NCBI GenBank assembly: GCA_964482025.1
Contig: CAYZVN010000008.1
Span: 1 to 64,000, forward strand
Origin: UBA5868 sp964482025
GTDB taxonomy: Bacteria; Pseudomonadota; Gammaproteobacteria; Pseudomonadales; Cellvibrionaceae
Direction of reading: 5' to 3'
Length of the DNA stretch: 64,000 nt
The translations under genes and the position numbers were made by a program. Position 1 is the first letter of the stretch; every line of letters begins with the position of its first letter. Shown here in pieces: positions 51,950 through 60,923 of the stretch. The notes under the pieces were generated by a model. It saw only the letters and a program-made list of their open reading frames with translations. It did not search any database and was not told the origin of the DNA.

Positions 51950-53113
51950 ATGCTGAAGCAGGTTTACCTCGATTACGCCGCCACGACTCCCGTCGACCCC
52001 GAGGTCGCGGTCAAGATGGGCGAGTGTCTGACGTTTGAGGGCAACTTTGGCAACCCGGCATCGCGCTCGCATTTTTACGGTTGGCGCGCAGAAGAGGCAG
52101 TAGAGGAGGCGCGCAATCAGGTGGCGGCTTTACTGTCTGCCGATCCTCGGGAAATTGTTTGGACCAGCGGCGCAACCGAATCGAACAACCTAGCAATTAA
52201 AGGGCTAATGGAAGCTCGCCGGCCGCAGGGCGGCCACATAGTCACCTCGGTGACGGAGCACAAAGCGGTGGTCGATGTCTGCCGCTATCTGGAGGGCAAA
52301 GGCTGTGAAGTGACTTGGTTGGTGCCGGGACCAGATGGTCTCATTCAGCCCGAACAGGTGGCGGCTGCGCTTCGCGAAGACACTGCGCTGGTGAGCCTGA
52401 TGCACGTCAATAATGAGATCGGGGTAGTGACCGATATTGCGTCCATAGGTGCCCTATGCCGGAAGAATGGCGTCATTTTTCATGTGGACGCAGCACAGAG
52501 CGCCGGCAAGCTCGATCTCGATGTGCAGCGCATGCAAGTGGACCTCCTATCGGTTTCTGCGCACAAGATGTATGGGCCAAAAGGCATAGGCGCGCTTTTT
52601 GTCCGTCGTTCGAGTGACCTGAAATTGGCGCCGCTGATTCACGGCGGTGGCCATGAACGAGGCATGCGCTCGGGCACTCTGGCCACTCACCAAATCGTTG
52701 GTTGTGGTGAGGCCGCGCGCATTTCGCAAGCGGTCATGCTGGAGGAGCAAGTGCGCATCAAAGCCCTGCGAGACCGCTTTTGGTCGGGCATACAGCAGCT
52801 CGACGAGATTTACCTAAATGGTGCATTAGAGCCGCGCGTGGCGGGCAATCTCAATGTGAGTTTTGCCGGGGTGGATGGCGAGCAGTTGCTGCTGATGTTG
52901 CGGGAGTTGGCGGTCTCCACCGGCTCTGCCTGTACCTCGGCAAGTTTGGAACCCTCTTATGTTCTCAAAGCCATAGGAATAAGTGATGCGTTAGCGCATA
53001 GCGCTTTACGTTTTAGTTTCGGTCGGTTTACCACAGACGCAGACGTAGATTTTGCTATCGATAAAGTGGTGACTACGGTGCGCGAAATGCGCCGGCAGGC
53101 CGTCCATTCATAA
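51950..53113 (+). CDS. iscS: Cysteine desulfurase IscS, short C-terminus
   Basis: PLP-dependent cysteine desulfurase that supplies persulfide sulfur. The 387-aa protein has the PLP Lys206 in SAHKMYGPKG and the active Cys328 in STGSACTSAS, at the same positions as E. coli IscS. It ends with VREMRRQAVHS and lacks the roughly 17-20-residue tail present in E. coli IscS that contributes to binding IscU. No iscU is present in this operon. ATG 51950 follows the iscR stop by 16 bp; the long frame to 51788 overlaps iscR and is not real. Confidence 0.94.
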   Translation: MLKQVYLDYAATTPVDPEVAVKMGECLTFEGNFGNPASRSHFYGWRAEEAVEEARNQVAALLSADPREIVWTSGATESNNLAIKGLMEARRPQGGHIVTSVTEHKAVVDVCRYLEGKGCEVTWLVPGPDGLIQPEQVAAALREDTALVSLMHVNNEIGVVTDIASIGALCRKNGVIFHVDAAQSAGKLDLDVQRMQVDLLSVSAHKMYGPKGIGALFVRRSSDLKLAPLIHGGGHERGMRSGTLATHQIVGCGEAARISQAVMLEEQVRIKALRDRFWSGIQQLDEIYLNGALEPRVAGNLNVSFAGVDGEQLLLMLRELAVSTGSACTSASLEPSYVLKAIGISDALAHSALRFSFGRFTTDADVDFAIDKVVTTVREMRRQAVHS

Positions 53114-53153
53114 TCCGATCTGGTGGTCGGACGATTTCAAAGGTTGTATACCC

Positions 53154-54593
53154 ATGTCGCAAGATCATATCGACAGCTTGATCAAACAAGAGTACGCCGC
53201 TGGCTTTGTCACTCAGATCGAGTCGGACACCCTGCCTCCCGGTTTAGACGAAAGCGTCATTGAGTTTATCTCCAAGAAAAAAGACGAGCCGCAGTGGATG
53301 TTGGATTGGCGGTTGAAGGCCTACCACGCCTGGCGGGAAATGCAGGAGCCGACTTGGGCGCACGTCAGCTATCCGAAAATCGATTTCGACGAAATTTCCT
53401 ATTACTCGGCGCCGAAAAGCTTTGCCGATAGACCGAAAAGTCTTGATGAGGTCGATCCAGAATTGTTGGAGACCTACAAAAAGCTGGGCATTCCGTTGCA
53501 CGAGCAAGAGATGCTAGCCGGCGTTGCCGTGGATGCGGTTTTCGACTCTGTTTCTGTCGTCACAACATTTCGCGAGCGCTTAAAAGAAGCTGGGGTTATT
53601 TTTTGCCCCATCTCCGAAGCCGTACGCGAATATCCAGAGTTGGTACAAAAATACCTTGGCAGCGTGGTAACACAAAAAGATAACTTCTACGCAGCCCTAA
53701 ACAGCGCGGTGTTCAGTGACGGGTCGTTTGTCTATATACCCAAGGGTGTGAAATGCCCGATGGAATTGTCCACCTATTTCCGCATTAACGAATCCAATAC
53801 CGGTCAATTTGAGCGCACACTCATCATCGCGGATGAGGGCAGCCAAGTGAGTTACTTGGAAGGTTGCACAGCGCCTATGCGCGACGAAAATCAGTTGCAT
53901 GCTGCGGTGGTAGAGCTAGTCGCCCTGGACAACTCCTACATCAAATATTCCACGGTGCAAAATTGGTATCCGGGAGACGCGGAAGGTAAGGGCGGCATTT
54001 ACAATTTTGTCACCAAGCGTGCACTTGCCCACACCAATGCCCGTGTTTCCTGGACACAAGTGGAGACAGGTTCTGCGATAACTTGGAAATATCCCAGCTG
54101 CATTTTAAAAGGTGACAACAGCATTGGAGAGTTTTATTCCGTAGCGCTTACCAATAACATGCAGCAAGCGGATACCGGCACCAAGATGATTCACCTGGGC
54201 AAAAACACCCGCTCCACCATTATTTCCAAAGGGATTTCCGCAGGCAAAAGCTCTAATGCCTACCGCGGCTTAGTTCGCATGAACCCGGGCGCCAGTGGTG
54301 CGCGCAACTTCACTCAGTGTGACTCGCTGTTGATCGGTGATCAGTGCGCGGCGCATACCTTTCCCTACATCGAAAGCCGCAATCCGTCGGCGATTATTGA
54401 ACACGAGGCCACCACTTCCAAAGTGAGTGATGATCAGTTGTATTTGTGCCAGCAGCGTGGCATAGGTGCAGAAAAAGCTGTTTCGATGATCGTTAATGGG
54501 TTTTGCAAAGATGTATTTAAAGAGCTGCCGATGGAGTTCGCAGTGGAAGCAGGCAAGCTCTTAGAGGTCAGCTTGGAAGGCTCGGTTGGTTAA
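53154..54593 (+). CDS. sufB: Fe-S cluster assembly scaffold SufB
   Basis: Core scaffold of the SufBC2D complex, accepting sulfur from SufE. The 479-aa protein has the SUF fold with QVSYLEGCTAP, TVQNWYPGDAEGKGGIYNFVTKR, VSWTQVETGSAITWKYPS, and the C-terminal HEATTSKVSDDQLYLCQQRG segment with the conserved Cys. It is 16 residues shorter than the 495-aa E. coli SufB. It lies 40 bp after iscS; sufC follows with a small hairpin in the gap. Confidence 0.97.
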   Translation: MSQDHIDSLIKQEYAAGFVTQIESDTLPPGLDESVIEFISKKKDEPQWMLDWRLKAYHAWREMQEPTWAHVSYPKIDFDEISYYSAPKSFADRPKSLDEVDPELLETYKKLGIPLHEQEMLAGVAVDAVFDSVSVVTTFRERLKEAGVIFCPISEAVREYPELVQKYLGSVVTQKDNFYAALNSAVFSDGSFVYIPKGVKCPMELSTYFRINESNTGQFERTLIIADEGSQVSYLEGCTAPMRDENQLHAAVVELVALDNSYIKYSTVQNWYPGDAEGKGGIYNFVTKRALAHTNARVSWTQVETGSAITWKYPSCILKGDNSIGEFYSVALTNNMQQADTGTKMIHLGKNTRSTIISKGISAGKSSNAYRGLVRMNPGASGARNFTQCDSLLIGDQCAAHTFPYIESRNPSAIIEHEATTSKVSDDQLYLCQQRGIGAEKAVSMIVNGFCKDVFKELPMEFAVEAGKLLEVSLEGSVG

Positions 54594-54604
54594 CTTTATT
54601 GAGA

Positions 54605-54620
54605 CGCAGGTTGTCCTGCG
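54605..54620 (+). other. Intercistronic hairpin between sufB and sufC
   Basis: CGCAGG-TTGT-CCTGCG, a perfect 6-bp stem, between the sufB stop and the sufC ribosome site. It has no U-tract and may adjust mRNA stability or sufC dosage. Confidence 0.5.
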
Positions 54621-54642
54621 CATAGATCGGAGAACATAGTTG

Positions 54643-55392
54643 ATGCTGTCCATTCGTGATCTGCATGTGAGTATTGAGGATAAAGCCATATTAAAAGGCA
54701 TGAATCTCGAAGTTAAAGCGGGAGAAGTGCACGCGATTATGGGGCCGAATGGCTCGGGGAAAAGTACCGCCGGCCATCTGCTTTCGGGACGTCCCGGTTA
54801 CGAAGCGACTGCCGGTAGCGTCGAATTTCTGGGCAAAAATTTATTGGAAATGGATACCGAAGAGCGGGCGCGTGAAGGCCTGTTTTTGGCGTTTCAATAT
54901 CCGGTTGAAATTCCCGGTGTCAGCAATATGGAATTTCTGAAAGCCGCCGTGGACGCACAGCGAGAGCACCTGGGTGAGCCGCCACTGGACGCCGTCAGCT
55001 TTATGAAAAAAGCGCGGGAGATTTGTAAGGCAGTGGATCTCGACCAGTCGTTTCTCAAGCGCGGAGTCAATGAAGGTTTTTCCGGCGGCGAAAAGAAGCG
55101 TAACGAAATCATGCAGATGATGTTGCTGGAGCCAAAGCTGGCGATTCTGGATGAGACGGACTCCGGTCTGGATATTGACGCGCTGCAAATGGTTGCTCAA
55201 GGGGTGAACGCGCTGCGCAGTCCCGAGCGTGCCTTTATTGTGGTGACACACTATCAGCGGCTGCTGGATTACATAGTACCGGATTATGTTCATGTTCTTG
55301 CCGGCGGACGCATTGTCCGTTCTGGCGATAAGTCCCTCGCGCTTGAGCTCGAGGAAAAAGGTTACGGTTGGCTTGAGGGTGAGGCAGTCTGA
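54643..55392 (+). CDS. sufC: Fe-S cluster assembly ATPase SufC
   Basis: ABC-type ATPase of SufBC2D that powers cluster formation on the scaffold. The 249-aa protein has Walker A GPNGSGKST near residue 35, the SGGEKKRNEIMQM signature, DETDSGLDIDAL and the H-loop VVTHYQR. GGAG lies 10 nt upstream of ATG 54643. Its stop overlaps the sufD start (TGATG), so SufC and SufD are coupled. Confidence 0.97.
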   Translation: MLSIRDLHVSIEDKAILKGMNLEVKAGEVHAIMGPNGSGKSTAGHLLSGRPGYEATAGSVEFLGKNLLEMDTEERAREGLFLAFQYPVEIPGVSNMEFLKAAVDAQREHLGEPPLDAVSFMKKAREICKAVDLDQSFLKRGVNEGFSGGEKKRNEIMQMMLLEPKLAILDETDSGLDIDALQMVAQGVNALRSPERAFIVVTHYQRLLDYIVPDYVHVLAGGRIVRSGDKSLALELEEKGYGWLEGEAV

Positions 55393-56726
55393 TGACGCAG
55401 GTTCTCCAGCAACTCGCGGCTGTACGACCGCAAAGCCCCGCTTGGTTGAGCGGCCTCAATGAGGCCGGTGCGGCGATTGTGCGCAACGCCATCTGGCCGA
55501 CGCGAAAAACTGAGCAGTGGAAATACACATCTCTACGCGCACTAGAGCAGACGGATTATTTCGGTGCTCGCGGTCAATTGCCGGACACACTTACGGGTTT
55601 GGCCGATTTTTACACCATTGATAATCTCGACGCGCATACTTTGGTTTTTGTAAATGGTGTCTACAGCTCTGCGTTATCCCAAGTGCAGGGGCTGGAGGAA
55701 GGCGTCGACTTAGTATCATTTGCGGACGCCAATGCCCAGCAGAGCGCACAAATTAGCGACTGGCTAAGCAGCGTCGTCGAACCGGATCGACATTTATTTG
55801 CCGCGGTAAATAATCAGTTGTTGGACGGCGGAGTTTTCCTGCGGGTCGGTAAAAATGTGCAAGTGAGCAAGCCCGTACAGGTTGTTTGGCTGAGCACTGG
55901 CAGTGAAGCGCCGTTCCACGTTCCGCAACGCTTATTGGTTGTGCTGGAATCCAATGCCTCAGCGTCGGTGGTGGAGCAATTTGTTACCACCGAGGAAACG
56001 CAGAATTGTTTTACTCATGGCGTCACTGAGGTGCGCTTGGCAGATGGCGCGAAATGCGATCACTATCGCCTGCATCTTGAAAAGCCTGGCGCTTTGCATG
56101 TCGGCGGTGTTTATGCCGCACTGGATGCGAACGCGCACTTCAACAGTTTCCACTTGGCTCTCGGTGGTGTGCTCAAGCGTATTGATGTGGTCATTAATCA
56201 CAACGGACGGGGTGCGGATTGCGTGCTCAATGGGGTGTATCTCCCGCGTGATAATCAGCATGTGGATTATCACACCTGCATCGAGCACCGCGTCCCGCAT
56301 TGCACTACCCAAGAAATCTTCCGCGGCATAGTGGCGGATAACGCGAAAGCCGTATTTAACGGCCGAATCCATATTCACCGCGATGCACAAAAAACCTTGG
56401 CGCAGCTCAGTAACAAGAATTTACTGTTAAGCGATAAAGCTGAAGTGGACACCAAGCCCGAGTTGGAAATTTACGCCGACGACGTGCAGTGTGCGCACGG
56501 CGCTACGGTGGCGAGATTGGATACCAATGCGCTGCATTATTTCCGCACTCGTGGGATCTCGCAGCAGGAAGCCGAGGTGATGCTCAGCTTTGGCTTTATC
56601 AATGAGCTTATCGACAAGTTGGCGTTACCCGAGCTGGTGACTTACTTGCGCCCGGTGCTAACGCAATGGTTTACCCAGGATCCATCCCTGGTCCGTCATT
56701 TATTAGATACTCAAGAGCCGGTGTGA
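55392..56726 (+). CDS. sufD: Fe-S cluster assembly protein SufD
   Basis: SufB paralogue and structural partner in SufBC2D. The 444-aa protein has the SufBD core fold with YHTCIEHRVPHCTTQEIFRG, AVFNGRIHIHRDAQKTLAQLSNKNLLLSDKAEVDTKPELEIYA-type text in two parts, and CAHGATVARLDTNALHYFRTRG. It is slightly longer than the 423-aa E. coli protein. The start overlaps sufC. sufS follows after 19 bp. Confidence 0.96.
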   Translation: MTQVLQQLAAVRPQSPAWLSGLNEAGAAIVRNAIWPTRKTEQWKYTSLRALEQTDYFGARGQLPDTLTGLADFYTIDNLDAHTLVFVNGVYSSALSQVQGLEEGVDLVSFADANAQQSAQISDWLSSVVEPDRHLFAAVNNQLLDGGVFLRVGKNVQVSKPVQVVWLSTGSEAPFHVPQRLLVVLESNASASVVEQFVTTEETQNCFTHGVTEVRLADGAKCDHYRLHLEKPGALHVGGVYAALDANAHFNSFHLALGGVLKRIDVVINHNGRGADCVLNGVYLPRDNQHVDYHTCIEHRVPHCTTQEIFRGIVADNAKAVFNGRIHIHRDAQKTLAQLSNKNLLLSDKAEVDTKPELEIYADDVQCAHGATVARLDTNALHYFRTRGISQQEAEVMLSFGFINELIDKLALPELVTYLRPVLTQWFTQDPSLVRHLLDTQEPV

Positions 56727-56745
56727 TGTCACTACGGAGATAACT

Positions 56746-57969
56746 ATGACGCAATTCGATCCGGACAAAATTCGCCGCGACTTTCCCATACTGCAACAGC
56801 GGGTTCACGGTCAGCCCCTGGTGTATTTGGATAGCGCAGCGACGACGCAAAAGCCGCAGGTCGTCATTGATGCGCTGGATAATTATTATCTTTTGGATAA
56901 CTCCAATGTGCATCGTGCGGCTCATGCTCTGGCGGATCGTGCCACCGCAGCATTCGAAAGTGCGCGCCGGCAAGTTTCCTCTTTTATTAACAGCCCGAAA
57001 AGCGAACACGTTATTTGGACGCGGGGAACCACCGAATCCATTAACCTGGTCGCCAGCAGCTACGGTCGTGCGGTATTGCAGCCCGGCGATAAAATTTTGG
57101 TTTCCACTCTTGAGCACCACTCCAATATTGTGCCGTGGCAACTGGTTGCCAAAGAGCGCGGCGCTGAAGTGGTGCCCATACCGATTGATACGCGAGGGGA
57201 TTTGGATTTAGAGGCTTATCGAGCCCTGCTGGATGAGCGGGTGAAGATTGTCGCGGTCAACCAGGTGTCCAATGCGTTGGGCACGGTTAATCCCGTTAAG
57301 CTTATGGCGCAATATGCTCACGAGGTGGGTGCGAAGATTGTGGTTGACGGCGCTCAGGCAGTGGCCCATTTCGCCGTGGATGTGCAGGACCTTGACTGCG
57401 ATTTTTACGCATTCTCCGGCCATAAAGCGTTTGGTCCCACCGGTATAGGCGTGCTCTGGGGGCGCGAAGCGCTGCTGGAGCAAATGCCACCCTACCAAGG
57501 CGGTGGTGAGATGATCGAGACCGTCAGCTTTGCCGCCACCACCTTTAATCAGCTCCCTTATAAATTTGAAGCGGGCACGCCCGATATTGCCGGCGCAATC
57601 GGCATGGCAGCTGCCCTGGCTTATCTTGGGGATATTGATCGAGTGGCCTTGCAGGCCTATGAGGATGAGCTGCTAAAGGCCGCCATTCGCTTGGGTGAAG
57701 AGCACGGCTTGCAGCGTATTGGCGCACCGCGACAGGCGGTAAGTGTTTACAGCTTTTTGCTGCCTGGGGCACATCCGGAGGATGTGGGTACTTTATTGGA
57801 TCAGCAGGGAGTGGCAGTGCGCACAGGGCATCATTGCGCGCAGCCCTTGATGGCTCATCTGGGTATACCCGGTACGGTGCGGGCGTCACTGTCGATTTAC
57901 AACAACATGGACGATCTGCAACGGCTGTTCGCAGCAGTTGCCAAAGCCAAAACGTTTTTGCTCCAGTAA
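56746..57969 (+). CDS. sufS: Cysteine desulfurase SufS
   Basis: Second cysteine desulfurase of the operon, working with SufE to feed SufB. The 407-aa protein has the PLP lysine in SGHKAFGPTG (residue 227) and the active Cys364 in VRTGHHCAQP, the same number as in E. coli SufS, and group II desulfurase features such as YLDSAATTQKP. Together with IscS this makes two desulfurases in one transcription unit. sufA follows after 14 bp. Confidence 0.97.
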   Translation: MTQFDPDKIRRDFPILQQRVHGQPLVYLDSAATTQKPQVVIDALDNYYLLDNSNVHRAAHALADRATAAFESARRQVSSFINSPKSEHVIWTRGTTESINLVASSYGRAVLQPGDKILVSTLEHHSNIVPWQLVAKERGAEVVPIPIDTRGDLDLEAYRALLDERVKIVAVNQVSNALGTVNPVKLMAQYAHEVGAKIVVDGAQAVAHFAVDVQDLDCDFYAFSGHKAFGPTGIGVLWGREALLEQMPPYQGGGEMIETVSFAATTFNQLPYKFEAGTPDIAGAIGMAAALAYLGDIDRVALQAYEDELLKAAIRLGEEHGLQRIGAPRQAVSVYSFLLPGAHPEDVGTLLDQQGVAVRTGHHCAQPLMAHLGIPGTVRASLSIYNNMDDLQRLFAAVAKAKTFLLQ

Positions 57970-57983
57970 TAGGGGTGTCATTT

Positions 57984-58349
57984 ATGTCAGTCGAAACTTA
58001 TAGCAGTACACCGCAAGAATTAATTAATTCTATCGCGGTTTCGGATGCGGCCCTGGCGCACTTTCGCCGCCTTTTGGACAAAAATACGAAAAAAGGTGTG
58101 CGTATTAGCCTGCGCGAAAGTGGTTGCACCGGATTTAAATACGTCATTGAAGAAGTTGATGGACCCATGCCAGACGATACTGTGAGAACGCTCATAGAGG
58201 GCGTTGAGCTTTATGTTGAAACCAGCAGTCTCGCCGCGCTAAAAGGCTTGGAAATCGACTTTGCTCAGGTTGGGCTCAATCGCAACTTGGTGATGAATAA
58301 CCCGAATATTAAAGATGCCTGCGGCTGTGGCGAAAGCTTCAGCGTATAG
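57984..58349 (+). CDS. sufA: A-type Fe-S carrier protein (SufA/IscA/HesB family)
   Basis: Carries clusters to target proteins. The 121-aa protein has the three ligand cysteines of the HesB fold: SGCTG near residue 48 and CGCG near the C-terminus. AAG-rich RISLRESGCTGFKYVIEE is typical. Whether it is closer to SufA or IscA cannot be settled by eye; position in a suf operon supports SufA. It is followed by sufT after 23 bp. Confidence 0.92.
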   Translation: MSVETYSSTPQELINSIAVSDAALAHFRRLLDKNTKKGVRISLRESGCTGFKYVIEEVDGPMPDDTVRTLIEGVELYVETSSLAALKGLEIDFAQVGLNRNLVMNNPNIKDACGCGESFSV

Positions 58350-58372
58350 ATCGACCAGATTGGATAGCAAAG

Positions 58373-58909
58373 ATGTCTGAACAGCGTGTAGTTGCCACCG
58401 TAAGAGATTGCCCCGGGCGTCTTGTGCCAGTGGGGTCGCCCGTCCTAATTCCCGCCGATACATTTGTCACTATCACCCAGTCGCTAGGTGGCAACTTTAC
58501 CGTTGTGTACCAAGGTAATATGGTGCGGATCGACGGCACCGATGCCGACGCGTTGGGGATGGAAAAATTTGAGCTGGAATTTACGGACTACGGCGACGAA
58601 AAAATTCATGAAGAGCAGGTTTGGCAGGCGCTGGAAACGGTCTACGACCCGGAAATACCCGTCAATCTAAAAAGTCTTGGGCTGATTTATAACGTGGAGA
58701 TTGATCAGGAGCAGGGTAAAGTGATGATCGACATGACGCTTACGGCACCGGGCTGTGGTATGGGACCGGTATTGGTGGGCGATGTGGAGTATCGCGTTGC
58801 CTTAGTACCGAATGTCAAATCTGTGGACGTAAATTTAGTATTTGATCCGCCCTGGACCCGTGAGATGATGTCCGAAGAAGCACAGCTCGAAACCGGAATG
58901 TTTTACTGA
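58373..58909 (+). CDS. sufT: SufT, MIP18/DUF59-family Fe-S maturation factor
   Basis: Accessory factor in Fe-S delivery, related to eukaryotic MIP18 and PaaD. The 178-aa protein has the DUF59 core (VWQALETVYDPEIPVNLKSLGLIYNVEI, TLTAPGCGMGPVL) with the conserved Cys in GCGMG. The ~80-residue N-terminal part is specific to the SufT group. Its stop overlaps the sufE start by one base. It is present in suf operons of many proteobacteria. Confidence 0.92.
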   Translation: MSEQRVVATVRDCPGRLVPVGSPVLIPADTFVTITQSLGGNFTVVYQGNMVRIDGTDADALGMEKFELEFTDYGDEKIHEEQVWQALETVYDPEIPVNLKSLGLIYNVEIDQEQGKVMIDMTLTAPGCGMGPVLVGDVEYRVALVPNVKSVDVNLVFDPPWTREMMSEEAQLETGMFY

Positions 58910-59343
58910 TGAAGACCAGCCCCTTTGGTAGCACCATAACGGTCGATGACATTATCGATACCGTTGGATTTTTTGATAGTTGGGAAGATCGCTACAAATA
59001 CATTATTGACTTAGGCAAAGAGCTTCCCGCAATGGAAGCGACAAAGAAGGACGATGCTCACCTAGTGCGCGGATGTCAAAGCCAAGTGTGGATTGATGGC
59101 GAGGAAATTGACGGGCGTATGTGGTACGAAGCGGACAGCGACGCCTTTATTGTCAAAGGATTGCTGGGTGTGGTTCTGGCTGCCTACAACGGCAAGCTCC
59201 CGGAGCAGATTCTCGCGTTTGATATCGAGCATTATTTCGACCAGCTGGGATTGATCAAGCATCTAAGCTTGACCCGCGGTAATGGGCTGAGGGCGATGGT
59301 AAAGAGAATTCAGGCGATGGCAAGCCGCGCGAAGGCGCATTGA
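58909..59343 (+). CDS. sufE: Sulfur acceptor protein SufE
   Basis: Takes persulfide from SufS and hands it to SufB. The 144-aa protein has the active Cys56 in LVRGCQSQVW, matching the SufE/CsdE motif, and the GFFDSWEDRYKYIIDLGK helical N-terminus. The TGATG overlap with sufT indicates coupling. It is the last gene of the operon; a very strong terminator follows. Confidence 0.95.
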   Translation: MKTSPFGSTITVDDIIDTVGFFDSWEDRYKYIIDLGKELPAMEATKKDDAHLVRGCQSQVWIDGEEIDGRMWYEADSDAFIVKGLLGVVLAAYNGKLPEQILAFDIEHYFDQLGLIKHLSLTRGNGLRAMVKRIQAMASRAKAH

Positions 59344-59346
59344 GGA

Positions 59347-59386
59347 CAATAAAAAAGCGCGGTTTTTATACCGCGCTTTTTTATTG
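59347..59386. terminator. Strong bidirectional terminator after sufE
   Basis: A perfect 17-bp inverted repeat, CAATAAAAAAGCGCGGT (59347-59363) with ACCGCGCTTTTTTATTG (59370-59386), loop TTTTAT. It has A- and U-tracts on both sides and also suits the convergent outer-membrane gene. Confidence 0.92.
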
Positions 59387-59392
59387 GGTGAA

Positions 59393-60100
59393 TCACATAG
59401 AGTAGCGAAGCCCAAGTCCGTAAGACGACAGATTATCGCCAATATTTGCCGTTAAATTGATGCCAAAGTTTTGATTGATTTCGAAAAGGGCGTTACCGAA
59501 TACGGAAAAGTCATCTCCCATGTCCAGATCGGTGTAGCGAATGCCACCGCCGAGCTCTAACCAGTCGATCACCTGCGCTCGCACCCCTGCATCGACAAAA
59601 TATCCATCGCTGGAATCTTCGTTCAAATCATCCCAAACATCGCCAAAGGTGGTGTCGGGGTCGGTGATGTCCTGGTCCGTTGCGCCCGTGGCAAATTCAT
59701 CATAATCCACGTCCATATAGGCAGCCCTCACGACAAAATCCATGTTCATGTTAATCGGTGCAAAGTAACCTAGGCCGAGCTGAAGTGTTTTTACATCGGT
59801 GTTTTCTGGAATCAGTGCACCTGTGTCATCGATAAATGTAAAATCTGCTTTGGTTTGTGCATAATTACCAAACACAAAGAGATTATTTGCGAAAGAAAAA
59901 GACGCCCCAATTTTAAATCCGTCGCCATCATCGACATCTTCGATGATATTGTCGAAAGCGTCGTCATCTTCATACATGTCCACATCCTGAACAATATATT
60001 CTGCTTCGATGTAGCGGTAGCTGATGTCTTGCGCGGCAACGGCAGAAAAGGGTGTGGCACACGCGGCGAGAATGGCGGCAGATAAGATTTTTTGTTTCAT
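59393..60100 (-). CDS. Small outer-membrane beta-barrel protein
   Basis: A 235-aa exported protein: signal peptide ending PFSAVAA, then a very acidic segment (DMYEDDDAFDNIIEDVDDGDGF), then alternating beta strands (FVFGNYAQTKADFTF, LQLGLGYFAP, GGGIRYTDLDMG). This suits an eight-stranded OmpA/OmpW-like porin fold. It ends YGLGLRYSM, without the usual terminal Phe. GGGAG lies 6 nt before ATG 60100. The acidic N-terminus may bind cations. A perfect dyad lies 28 bp upstream. The family is not assigned. Confidence 0.75.
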   Translation of the reverse strand: MKQKILSAAILAACATPFSAVAAQDISYRYIEAEYIVQDVDMYEDDDAFDNIIEDVDDGDGFKIGASFSFANNLFVFGNYAQTKADFTFIDDTGALIPENTDVKTLQLGLGYFAPINMNMDFVVRAAYMDVDYDEFATGATDQDITDPDTTFGDVWDDLNEDSSDGYFVDAGVRAQVIDWLELGGGIRYTDLDMGDDFSVFGNALFEINQNFGINLTANIGDNLSSYGLGLRYSM

Positions 60101-60127
60101 AAATTACTCCCCATAAATGGTTACCTG

Positions 60128-60145
60128 TTCTGAATAATTTCAGAA
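60128..60145. promoter_or_regulatory. Perfect dyad upstream of the outer-membrane protein gene
   Basis: TTCTGAA-TAAT-TTCAGAA, a 7-bp perfect inverted repeat with a 4-bp centre, 28 bp before the start codon. It could be an operator or a 5'-UTR hairpin. Confidence 0.45.
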
Positions 60146-60250
60146 TTAAGCGCTCTCCATGTGTGCATGATTAGTGCCACAAGGTGGTGCGCGAGGTTTC
60201 CACTTGCAAAAGAAGGGCGTATCAAAGGGGGCTTGTCTGCTGAAGCGGGT

Positions 60251-60712
60251 TCAAAAAATGCCCATTTCCAGTCCCGCCGCGAATGTCGCCGCGAACTCGG
60301 CCGCTTGGTCGCAAAACGGGTTCTGGTACGGGCCTGTACACAGCAGAGGCGGCTGCGCTTCGCGCCAGCGCAATCCGGTGACTATGCGCTGCACCGATGC
60401 GACCGCGCCGCTGCCATTGTCCTGGCCAGCACGCACGCAAAGACAATAGGGCAGACCTTGGGTGAGCTCCAGGCAGGGGTAATAAACCCGTTCAAAAAAA
60501 TCTTTCATGGCGCCACACATGTAGCCGAAATTTTCCGGGGTAAAGAGCAGGATTCCGCTGCTGGCGAGTACATCCTCGGTTTTCGCAACCAGCGGCGGTA
60601 GCATGCGACACTCCAGTGCGCTTTGATGAGTGCAAGCGGTTACCATGGCCTCTACCATTTTACTGGTGTTGGCAGATGGCGTATGGGCGATGATGAGCAG
60701 AGGGCGCTCCAT
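60251..60712 (-). CDS. Flavodoxin/NADPH-dependent FMN reductase-like protein
   Basis: A 153-aa protein with the flavodoxin fold: LIIAHTPSANTSKMVEAM gives the phosphate-binding loop, and GILLFTPENFGYMCGAMKDFFERVYYP is the conserved flavin-binding segment of NAD(P)H-dependent FMN reductases. It is probably an FMN-containing quinone or azo-type reductase; the substrate is unknown. The start is ATG 60712 with GAG nearby. It is divergent from ndk. Confidence 0.8.
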   Translation of the reverse strand: MERPLLIIAHTPSANTSKMVEAMVTACTHQSALECRMLPPLVAKTEDVLASSGILLFTPENFGYMCGAMKDFFERVYYPCLELTQGLPYCLCVRAGQDNGSGAVASVQRIVTGLRWREAQPPLLCTGPYQNPFCDQAAEFAATFAAGLEMGIF

Positions 60713-60784
60713 GGTTTATCTCAGTAATGGGTGAACAAAAGCGCGCTCAATAGCACGATTTGCAGGTTCTCTCCAGGTCGTAGC

Positions 60785-60813
60785 TTACACAGAAGCGGGT
60801 TTGCCCGTATAAT
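60785..60813 (+). promoter_or_regulatory. Candidate ndk promoter
   Basis: TTACAC (60785-60790), 17-bp spacer, TATAAT (60808-60813), about 110 bp before the ndk start. Confidence 0.6.
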
Positions 60814-60923
60814 TGCACGATTTTTTTGCCCGCGTGTGCCGGTGCTACCGGTTACGCTTATTCATCATGAGGTCGCTCGTTGTTTGCCATGACAGCAGCG
60901 CCTTGAATCCTGAGGAGAATTCC

